Positions 56,289 to 63,059 of a stretch of 63,059 bases of DNA are shown in pieces. The number at the start of each line of letters is the position of its first letter. Position 1 is the first letter of the stretch. This DNA is from Acinetobacter sp. NIPH 2699 (lineage in GTDB: Bacteria > Pseudomonadota > Gammaproteobacteria > Pseudomonadales > Moraxellaceae): positions 1 through 63,059 of the forward strand of contig NZ_JAKZGL010000019.1 of assembly GCF_022549355.1 (NCBI RefSeq). The letters are read 5' to 3'. Made by a program: the position numbers and the translations under genes. A model generated the notes under the pieces. The model worked only from the letters and a program-made list of their open reading frames with translations. It was not told the DNA's origin and did not search any database.

Positions 56289-56815
56289 ATATTTGATGTT
56301 GGGCATTATACGCATTTTTTCACTCTTGATAAGTACTTTCTCATGACTTTACTATCGATTGGCTATAGATTCAGCAGCTTCAATTTTTTAAAAAGTGTTT
56401 TGTTCTTTGTAACATCTATTTGCCTATGTTGAATTTATGTAAAGCCTTTGTATGTCATTCATATTCTTATCGTCGTGACACACTTTTAACGATGAGATAT
56501 AGATAATTTTTTTCATTAAAATTCAGTCTACTAACAAAATTAATGAAGCTAACCTTCATTCTATAAATGGTGCAATTTTTATGAATAATCTTCGTTAACT
56601 TATTCGATATATGTAGAAACTCTAATAACTATTAGATTATCAAAAAGTAAAAGACTGATTTATATAAACTTTACAATCCACATAAATGTGATAAATCAAG
56701 CATTATTGACACAATAATAATAACCAATAAATACTATTTAATACATTATGAGACAGGAGTCACATAATTATCAGGGTAAATAAAACAAAATTCCAATAAT
56801 TATAGGTGTATCGAC
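56289..56815. promoter_or_regulatory. AT-rich upstream region of the giant repeat protein gene
   Basis: About 527 bases without a gene. Toward the 3' side TTGACA (56706-56711) is a perfect -35 hexamer with AATACT about 18 bases after it as a weak -10. Next comes GAGACA-GG-AGTCACA (56750-56764). A closely similar arrangement lies upstream of the paralogous gene at 62.3 kb, which argues that this region is a conserved promoter/leader. The rest shows nothing recognisable. Confidence 0.5.
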
Positions 56816-59800
56816 ATGTTATTTAAAAATATTTTATCCCCCATTACAAGCATTCTATCTCTAGGAAGTAACAATACATCATCTTCTGTTAATACAGTAT
56901 CGACAATAAAAAATGTTCATGTCGAAGAGAGTACAACGACCAACAATAGTAACAGTAGTACTCAAGTTGATGATGGCTTATTCAATGGAATTGCAGCAGG
57001 TAATGGTAATCAGAACTACGGTATTGGTGTGGGTAATGGTGATAACCTAAACTTCACTTATCCATTCACAACGGCTTTTCATTCACTCGGAAACACATAC
57101 TCTTGGCTGGGCGAAGCATCACCTGTTACCTCAGTCAATACATCAACAACCACATCTTCAGTCCACGTTCAGGACAATGACAACACTGACAATAGCAATA
57201 TCGGTATTGCGGCAGGCAATGGCAACAATGGCGGCTTCTTAAGTGGCATTGGCTCAGGTAATGGCGATCATAACTATGGAATCGGTAACGGAAATGGTGA
57301 CGATGTCAATGTCACCACACCTGTCACTGTTCCATTTGAGGCCTTAGGCAACTCATTCGCGACCATTGGTGGCGGTGATATAAATTCAATCAATACCACA
57401 CCGACCAGCTCGACAACTATTATCGAAGACAATGACACCACCAATAACAGTAATAGTGGTGTCGGGGCAGCAGGCAACGGCAATGGCGGAGGCTTATTGA
57501 ACGGTGTCGCAGCAGGCAATGGCGAACATAACTATGGGATCGGCAATGGTAACGGTGACGATGTTAACCTAACTGCACCATGGACAACCCCAGTACAAGC
57601 GGTAGGCAACTCAATTGCAGGGATTGGCGGTGGAGACGTCAACTCTATCAATACAGCCCCAACCACCTCATCCACTCATATTCAAGACAATGACACCACC
57701 AACAACAATAATAATGGGACTGGCACTGCGGGCAATGGTAATGGCGGCGGCTGGTTAAATGGTATTGGTGCGGGTAACGGTGAACAAAACTATGGCATCG
57801 GTAATGGTAACGGTGATGATGTCGATATCACCATACCTGTAACTGCACCATTTCAGGCACTCGGCAATTCAGTCGCAGGTATTGAGGGCGGTGACGTAAA
57901 TTCAGTTAATACTGCACCCACCACAACCTCAAATGTGATTGAAGACAACGATACAACCAACAACAGTAACAATGGCGTCGGTGCTGCGGGTAATGGAAAT
58001 GCAGGCGGATTACTCAATGGTGTTTCTGCTGGAAATGGCGAACACAACTATGGGATCGGCAATGGCAACGGTGACGATGCCAGTATCACTGCACCATGGA
58101 CGACTCCTGTCCAAGTGCTCGGCAATTCATTTGCAGGCATCGGTGGGGGTGAAGTGAACTCAATTAATACTGCACCAACGACAACATCTAATATTGTTCA
58201 GGACAATGACACCACCAACAACAGTAACAATGGCGCTGCTGCGGATGGTAATACAGGCAATGGTATTGGTGGCTGGGGAAATGCTCCAGCATCAGGCAAT
58301 GGCGAACAAAACTACGGCATTGGGAACGGAAATGGTGACGATGTCGGTATTACTGCACCCGTGACAACACCATTTAATGTCCTCGGTAACTCATTTGGCG
58401 GCACAGGGGGTGACGGTGTTTCATCAACCAATACAGCGCCAACGAATACACTCAATCATGTCCAAGACAATGACAGCACCAACAACAGTAACAACGGTAC
58501 AGGCGTTGATGGCGCTACAGGCAATGGGATTGGTGGTTTACTCAATGGTGTAAGCGCGGGTAATGGTGACAAAAACTACGGCATTGGGAACGGCAATGGA
58601 ACTGATGCAGACTGGACATCTCCGATCGTGACACCAGTCAACGTAATGGGTAACAATGTTTCTTGGTTTGGCAGCGCTGATCCAGATCAACCAACCAATA
58701 CCTCAACCAATATCGCGTCAACCAACACCACCAATATTGTTGAAGACAATGACAGTATCAACAATAGTAATAGTGGCTCAGGAGCTTCGGGCAACGGCAT
58801 TGGTGGCTGGGGCAATGGTCCAGCATCAGGCAACGGTGAACAAAACTATGGTATCGGGAACGGAAATGGCGACGATGTTGGTATCGTAATGCCAATTACC
58901 ACACCATTGAATGGTCTAGGTAATGATTTCTCATTCTTTGGCAATTCCCATAACGCATCGACCAATGATGCCTCTACAACCACATCTAATTTTGTATTTG
59001 ACAACGACAGCACAGACAACAGCAATAGTGGCACTGGCCTAGACGGTAGTGCAGGCAATGGGATTGGTGGTTTACTGAATGGTGTGAGCGCAGGTAATGG
59101 CGAACACAACTATGGTATCGGCAATGGAAATGGCGATGATGCCAGTGTGGTTGCCCCGATCACTATGCCAATCAATGGCTTAGGTAACTCATTTGCAGTC
59201 TTTGGAGACTCGACCAACAACTCTGTCAATAATGGCTCAACCACCACAGTCAATTACATCGAAGACAATGACAGTATTGACAATAGCAATAGTGGTACAG
59301 GCGTAGGCGGTGCCTCAGGTAATGGTATCGGTGGCTTACTCAATGGCATCAGCTCAGGCAATGGTGAGCAAAACTATGGTATAGGCAATGGAAATGGCGA
59401 TGATGCCAGTGTGGTCATGCCAATCACAGCTCCAGCCAATGCGCTCGGCAACGCCTTCTCTATCTTTGGTAACTCGACCTCAAACTCCATCAACGACTCA
59501 TCAACAACTGCCATTAATCATTTCGAAGACAATGACAGTACCAATAATAGTAATAGTGGTACAGGACTTGTTGGCGGTGCAGGTAATGGTATTGGCGGTT
59601 TGGGCAATGGCGTTGCGGCAGGTAATGGCGATCATAACTATGGTATCGGAAATGGGATTGGCAATGATGCGAGCGTGGTTGCGCCAATCACGACACCAAT
59701 TAGCGCCAATGGTAATGCCTTCTCGATCTTTGGTGATGCAACATCCAACTCAGTCAACAACTCGTCAACCACAACCTCAAACTATTTCCAAGATAACGAC

Positions 59801-61846
59801 AGCATTGACAATAGTAATAGTGGTGGCGGTGGTTCATCTGGCAATAGTCTTGGTGGTTTACTGAATGGTATTGGTGCAGGCAATGGTGAACATAACTACG
59901 GTATCGGCAATGGTATTGCCGATGATGCTGCTGTGGTCGTACCCATTACTACACCGATCAGTGCCAATGGCAATGCCTTCTCAATCTTTGGCAATGCAAC
60001 GTCCAACTCAGTCAACGACTCATCAACCACAACACATAACTATTTCCAAGACAACGATACCACCAATAATAGTAATAGCGGTGGTAATGGAACAGGCAAT
60101 GGTACCAGTGGCGGTATTGGTAATGGCATTGCTGCTGGCAACGGTGAGCATAATTATGGTATTGGCAATGGTATTGCTGATGATGCAAGCGTCGTCGCAC
60201 CAATCACTGTACCCATTAGTGCCAACGGTAACGCCTTCTCAATCTTTGGCAATGCCACTTCAAACTCAACCAACAATTCATCGACTACAACCAACAACTA
60301 CGTTCAAGACAACGACACAACTGACAACAGTAATGGTGGCGGAAACGGTACAGGTGGTGGCTCAGGCGGCGGTTTCCTAGGTCTAGGTGGCTTACTCAAT
60401 GGCATTGGTTCTGGCAATGGTGAACATAACTATGGTATTGGCAATGGTATCGGTGATGATGCCAGCATTGTCATGCCAGTCGCAGTTCCAATTAACTTCT
60501 CAGGTAATGCAATATCGATATTTGGCTCTGCCACATCGAACTCAACCAATAATTCATCAACCACAACCAACAACCACGTCGAAGATAACGATTCCACTGA
60601 CAATAGTAATGGTGCTGGCAATGGTTTCGGTACAGGTGTGGGCCTATTAGGTGGTCTACTCAATGGTATTGGTGCAGGTAACGGTGAACATAATTACGGT
60701 ATCGGTAATGGTAACGGTGATGATGCTAGCGTCGTTGCACCAATCACGATTCCGATTAACTTCTCAGGCAATGCAATCTCTGTATTAGACCTCAATAGCC
60801 TCAGTGAAGGCGACGTGCTCAGTCCTGTCACCAATATTGTTGGTATTATTGCAGGTGATGGTAATGGTGGTACAGGTCTCGTCGGTACAATTACAGGTAT
60901 TGCTGGTGGTATTATCGGTGATCCAGATGTAGGTGGTGGTTTACTGAATCCAATCACCAATGTTGTCGGCGGTATTACTGGAATTATTGGTGGTGATGGT
61001 GGCCCATTAGGTGCAATCACTGGCATTATCGGTGGTATCACAGGTGGCGGCGATGGTGGCCCATTAGGTGCAATCACTGGCATCATCGGCGGTATCACGG
61101 GTGGTGACGGTGGCAGCCCGCTCGATATCTTAACGGGTATTATTGGTGGCATTGCTGGTGGTGATTTAGGCAACAATCCTGTAACTGGCGTTATCCAAAC
61201 AGGTATTGATATTCTTCAAGGTGTTGAAAGCCTCAAAACTGAAATCATCAATACAGGCATCAATACTGTTGCTGACACAATCATCAGTGTATTCCCTCAA
61301 GCAGAACACCCTATCGGTGACCTCGCAAATCTTGGCACACTCACTTTTGAAACTTCTCGCGATACCGTCAACGGTACACTTGAAGCAATCTCTGATTTTG
61401 CTGGCACTGATTTTGCTGGCGCAATCGGTAATGCTACTGGCGTTATCGGTACACTCATCAATAATGGTTCAACCGCTGCTGATACAATTCAACATATCAT
61501 CGGTGATGATATTCTTGGTGGTGGCATCATTGGTGGAATTGGAGGCAATGGTAGCCCATTAGATACAATCACTGGAATCATTGGTGGTAATGGTGGTCCT
61601 CTTGGTGCGGTCACTGGGATACTAAGTGGTGATATCATTGGAAACTTAAGTGGATTAATTTCCGTTAATGTCGGTAGTTCTAGCAGTAGTAATGGTGTAG
61701 ATAGCATCTTAAATTCTGTTCTAGGTGCAACAACATCATCTCAAAGCCTCTCTATCGGTGGATCAACGATCAATCTCACTGATCATCTCTCAGTTTCAAA
61801 TGTAAATTTAACTGAACAGCTTCTTGAAAGTACGCATCTTTTCTAA
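56816..61846 (+). CDS. Giant Asn/Gly-rich repeat protein, unrecognised family
   Basis: A 1676-residue protein of unrecognised family. Parts: a short N-terminus (MLFKNILSPITSIL then Ser/Thr/Asn-rich, about 1-60); 15 copies of a repeat of about 87 residues (about 60-1305), each with NYGIGNGNGDD, then a hydrophobic P.T.P..ALGNSF..FG stretch, N-S-N..STTT.N and a DNDSTNNSNSG run; glycine-zipper repeats (PLGAITGIIGGITGG, about 1385-1450); and a C-terminal region without repeats. It is almost free of Lys, Arg and Cys, and has no classical signal peptide, sorting signal or autotransporter barrel. AGG precedes the ATG by 9 bases. Composition suggests a secreted, calcium-binding or surface-assembled protein; that is inference. 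A paralogue follows at 62458. Confidence 0.85.
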   Translation: MLFKNILSPITSILSLGSNNTSSSVNTVSTIKNVHVEESTTTNNSNSSTQVDDGLFNGIAAGNGNQNYGIGVGNGDNLNFTYPFTTAFHSLGNTYSWLGEASPVTSVNTSTTTSSVHVQDNDNTDNSNIGIAAGNGNNGGFLSGIGSGNGDHNYGIGNGNGDDVNVTTPVTVPFEALGNSFATIGGGDINSINTTPTSSTTIIEDNDTTNNSNSGVGAAGNGNGGGLLNGVAAGNGEHNYGIGNGNGDDVNLTAPWTTPVQAVGNSIAGIGGGDVNSINTAPTTSSTHIQDNDTTNNNNNGTGTAGNGNGGGWLNGIGAGNGEQNYGIGNGNGDDVDITIPVTAPFQALGNSVAGIEGGDVNSVNTAPTTTSNVIEDNDTTNNSNNGVGAAGNGNAGGLLNGVSAGNGEHNYGIGNGNGDDASITAPWTTPVQVLGNSFAGIGGGEVNSINTAPTTTSNIVQDNDTTNNSNNGAAADGNTGNGIGGWGNAPASGNGEQNYGIGNGNGDDVGITAPVTTPFNVLGNSFGGTGGDGVSSTNTAPTNTLNHVQDNDSTNNSNNGTGVDGATGNGIGGLLNGVSAGNGDKNYGIGNGNGTDADWTSPIVTPVNVMGNNVSWFGSADPDQPTNTSTNIASTNTTNIVEDNDSINNSNSGSGASGNGIGGWGNGPASGNGEQNYGIGNGNGDDVGIVMPITTPLNGLGNDFSFFGNSHNASTNDASTTTSNFVFDNDSTDNSNSGTGLDGSAGNGIGGLLNGVSAGNGEHNYGIGNGNGDDASVVAPITMPINGLGNSFAVFGDSTNNSVNNGSTTTVNYIEDNDSIDNSNSGTGVGGASGNGIGGLLNGISSGNGEQNYGIGNGNGDDASVVMPITAPANALGNAFSIFGNSTSNSINDSSTTAINHFEDNDSTNNSNSGTGLVGGAGNGIGGLGNGVAAGNGDHNYGIGNGIGNDASVVAPITTPISANGNAFSIFGDATSNSVNNSSTTTSNYFQDNDSIDNSNSGGGGSSGNSLGGLLNGIGAGNGEHNYGIGNGIADDAAVVVPITTPISANGNAFSIFGNATSNSVNDSSTTTHNYFQDNDTTNNSNSGGNGTGNGTSGGIGNGIAAGNGEHNYGIGNGIADDASVVAPITVPISANGNAFSIFGNATSNSTNNSSTTTNNYVQDNDTTDNSNGGGNGTGGGSGGGFLGLGGLLNGIGSGNGEHNYGIGNGIGDDASIVMPVAVPINFSGNAISIFGSATSNSTNNSSTTTNNHVEDNDSTDNSNGAGNGFGTGVGLLGGLLNGIGAGNGEHNYGIGNGNGDDASVVAPITIPINFSGNAISVLDLNSLSEGDVLSPVTNIVGIIAGDGNGGTGLVGTITGIAGGIIGDPDVGGGLLNPITNVVGGITGIIGGDGGPLGAITGIIGGITGGGDGGPLGAITGIIGGITGGDGGSPLDILTGIIGGIAGGDLGNNPVTGVIQTGIDILQGVESLKTEIINTGINTVADTIISVFPQAEHPIGDLANLGTLTFETSRDTVNGTLEAISDFAGTDFAGAIGNATGVIGTLINNGSTAADTIQHIIGDDILGGGIIGGIGGNGSPLDTITGIIGGNGGPLGAVTGILSGDIIGNLSGLISVNVGSSSSSNGVDSILNSVLGATTSSQSLSIGGSTINLTDHLSVSNVNLTEQLLESTHLF
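57000..60740 (+). repeat. In-gene tandem repeats, 15 copies of about 260 bases
   Basis: The NYGIG core recurs near 57020, 57270, 57530, 57786, 58046, 58308, 58570, 58846, 59108, 59370, 59635, 59891, 60149, 60425 and 60692. Spacing is 250-276 bases. Copies fall into kinds: units 3 and 5 share APWTTPVQ, units 6 and 8 share GGWGN.PASGNGEQ, units 11-13 share PISANGNAFSIFG and units 14-15 share PINFSGNAIS. Such grouping suggests duplication and exchange of one to two units at a time. Length differences come mainly from the Gly-rich linkers. Confidence 0.9.
61004..61162 (+). repeat. 57-base repeats encoding glycine-zipper units in the giant protein
   Basis: Three units start at 61004, 61061 and 61118, exactly 57 bases (19 codons) apart, coding PLGAITGIIGGITGGGDGG and variants; the third is degenerate. 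A related but shifted version appears just before and again near 61556-61610. The same unit makes up most of the paralogue at 62641. Confidence 0.85.
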
Positions 61847-61858
61847 TCTTGTTTAGAT

Positions 61859-61892
61859 GTAGACACCTGCTAATTCTTCAGCAGGTGTCTAC
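61859..61892 (+). terminator. Terminator-like hairpin after the giant gene
   Basis: Perfect 13-bp stem GTAGACACCTGCT and AGCAGGTGTCTAC with an 8-base loop, 13 bases past the stop codon; a modest A/T-rich tail follows. Confidence 0.75.
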
Positions 61893-62457
61893 AATATTTC
61901 GTCCTAAAATAAGAGACATTTATTTAATGAACTAAACCATAAGAATATATTTTAAAAGTTTATTCGAATTGATAAGTTTTTTTTAAAAACCAGTTTTAAA
62001 TACTAAAAATATACACCACCCCACACTTATAGTAAAAATATAAGATACTGATATATATAAATTAATAATTCATTCAAATCAAATGACATATTTACTTTCA
62101 AACTAATAACAAATTTCATAAACTTCCAACTTGTTAATCAATAATCATCGTAAAAACTCAACCGATAAGCCCTTAAACAACTGATTTAATAGGCTAAACC
62201 ATATCATAGGCAGTTATTAATATATCTCCACCATAAAAATTTTCGCCACCAAGTAAATATAATATCTAAAATAAAAACAATATCTTATAAAATATTAAAC
62301 TCTTATTTAACAATTAAATTTGATCATTCATATACATTGACAAAATAATTGAAAAACACGACACTAAATCTGATTAATGAGACACAAGTCACAAAATAAC
62401 AGTAACCATTAAATAATTTAATCAAAACAACACAACTTTAAAAATATAGGTATCGTT
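61893..62457. promoter_or_regulatory. AT-rich intergenic region and promoter of the paralogue
   Basis: About 565 bases, extremely AT-rich, with no gene. TTGACA (62337-62342) and GAGACA-CA-AGTCACA (62379-62393) repeat the pattern seen ahead of the giant gene, in the same order and nearly the same spacing (42 versus 44 bases). The remainder holds no feature I can support. Confidence 0.45.
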
Positions 62458-63059
62458 ATGCTTTTCAAAAGTCTTTTATCACCTCTTAAAAGTATTACCT
62501 CAAATTTAACAGAGAGTAGTACATCATCGGCTAGTAACTCAATTCTAGCCCCCCTTTCACTTTCCACAATTACAAATATTCTATCTACAAATACTGTAAC
62601 AAATACGATTAGCAACTTAACTGGCAATACAGATGGCAGTCCTCTTGCTCCAATTACTAGCATTATTGGTGGTATCACGGGTGGCAGTAATGGAGGTCCT
62701 TTAGGTGCAATCACTGGAATCATCGGCGGTATTACTGGTGGTGGTGACGGAGGTCCTCTTGGTCCAATCACTGGCATTATCGGTGGTATTACGGGTGGCG
62801 GTGATGGCGGTCCTTTAGGTGCAATTACAGGAATCATCGGCGGTATTACTGGTGGTGACCTTGGAAACAACCCTGTAACCGGTGTCATCCAAACAGGTAT
62901 TGATATTCTTCAAGGTGTTGAAAGTCTCAAAACCGACCTGATCAATACAGGTATCACGACTGTTGGTGGTGTAGCCAGTGGCGTACTCCCTCAAGTCCAT
63001 CCTATTGTGGATTTAACCAATCTAGGCACACTCACCTTTGAAACTTCTCGCGATACTGT
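62458..63059 (+). CDS. Paralogue of the giant repeat protein, truncated by window end
   Basis: A frame open to the end of the window (200 codons seen, no stop). It starts MLFKSLLSPLKSITSN, matching the start of the giant protein, has a Ser/Thr/Asn-rich spacer, then four 19-residue glycine-zipper units (PLGAITGIIGGITGGGDGG and variants, from 62641) and a following block GDLGNNPVTGVIQTG and NLGTLTFETSRDT that is nearly identical to residues about 1449-1522 of the giant protein. In what is visible it lacks the NYGIG repeats. AGG lies 7 bases before the ATG. Function unknown; only the N-terminal part is in the window. Confidence 0.85.
   Translation, partial: MLFKSLLSPLKSITSNLTESSTSSASNSILAPLSLSTITNILSTNTVTNTISNLTGNTDGSPLAPITSIIGGITGGSNGGPLGAITGIIGGITGGGDGGPLGPITGIIGGITGGGDGGPLGAITGIIGGITGGDLGNNPVTGVIQTGIDILQGVESLKTDLINTGITTVGGVASGVLPQVHPIVDLTNLGTLTFETSRDT
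62641..62866 (+). repeat. 57-base repeats in the paralogue
   Basis: Four consecutive 57-base units, each encoding P-L-(A/G)-(A/P)-I-T-(S/G)-I-I-G-G-I-T-G-G and a GGD/GSN linker. They correspond to the units in the giant gene at 61004. Confidence 0.85.

Noticed and set aside
57000..60740. Regularly spaced repeats resembling a CRISPR array
   Set aside because: Repeats are about 260 bases apart, lie inside one continuous reading frame and encode a conserved protein unit; spacing and repeat length do not fit CRISPR.
57274..61707. Several long frames on the minus strand and other forward frames in the repeat gene
   Set aside because: They are low-complexity shadows (Pro/Leu/Ser-rich, or Met/Val/Gln-rich) produced by the repeats of the main frame.
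61859..61892. Perfect 13-bp inverted repeat considered as an insertion-sequence end or recombination site
   Set aside because: Its place 13 bases after the giant gene stop and lack of a partner copy or transposase fit a terminator better.
62418..62888. A 156-codon minus-strand frame over the paralogue start
   Set aside because: It is the antisense shadow of the glycine-zipper repeats; the plus-strand frame shares its N-terminus and a following domain with the upstream gene.

Overview
The window looks like chromosomal DNA of an Acinetobacter-type gammaproteobacterium (Moraxellaceae). This rests on low GC content, codon use dominated by TTA/TTG leucine, AT-rich intergenic regions, many short bidirectional terminators, and neighbourhoods such as tig-clpP-clpX, ackA-pta, piuA-piuC, metX-metW and tatABC-phoX. 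Species assignment is not possible from sequence reading alone. Most of the window is ordinary housekeeping DNA. No insertion sequence, prophage, CRISPR array or rRNA was seen, and there is one tRNA.

Layout. 0.3-2.5 kb: a YfiR-YfiN-YfiB-type c-di-GMP signalling operon. 2.6-9.5 kb: membrane metallophosphoesterase, phospholipase D-type lipoprotein, PlsC-type acyltransferase, an untracked 46-residue membrane peptide, HflX, an LrgA/LrgB-like pair and a DUF2147 protein. 9.6-15.6 kb: Prc protease, NagZ, a structured GC-richer intergenic element, an LCMT-type methyltransferase, and an alpha/beta hydrolase that appears fused to a PilZ-like domain. 15.9-25.3 kb: ProA, AckA-Pta, a methyltransferase, a divergent EamA/AraC pair and class I fumarase. 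25.4-29.8 kb: a DUF2846 lipoprotein and tig-clpP-clpX. 29.9-36.8 kb: an iron-uptake block with two TonB-dependent receptors, each behind a Fur-box-like site, followed by PiuC and an FMN 2-hydroxyacid oxidase. 37.0-41.4 kb: LeuA with a candidate leader peptide, then MetX-MetW and a Sel1-repeat protein. 41.5-48.7 kb: cold-shock protein, RdgB, TatABC, the Tat-exported phosphatase PhoX behind a Pho-box-like element, an NRDE protein and Lgt. 48.7-56.3 kb: WrbA, YihY, a second divergent EamA/AraC pair, polysaccharide deacetylase, an FAH-family hydrolase, a YcxB-like protein, a tandem SRPBCC-like exported protein and tRNA-Arg(ACG).

The most unusual part is 56.7-63.1 kb. A 1676-residue Asn/Gly/Ser/Thr/Asp-rich protein carries 15 copies of an unrecognised repeat of about 87 residues, centred on NYGIGNGNGDD. 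It is followed by glycine-zipper-like 19-residue repeats. A second gene cut by the window end has the same N-terminal motif (MLFK..LSP..SI), the same 19-residue repeats and the same following domain, and a related upstream promoter-like region. Together they look like a two-member family of secreted or surface-assembled proteins with no recognised family, classical signal peptide or anchor.

Connections between genes: yfiRNB and the PilZ-like hydrolase both suggest c-di-GMP signalling. TatABC sits directly upstream of a Tat substrate. Lgt, Prc and NagZ serve envelope lipoprotein and peptidoglycan maintenance. AckA-Pta, fumarase, LeuA, MetXW and ProA are central or amino-acid metabolism. The iron block is coherent and probably Fur-controlled.
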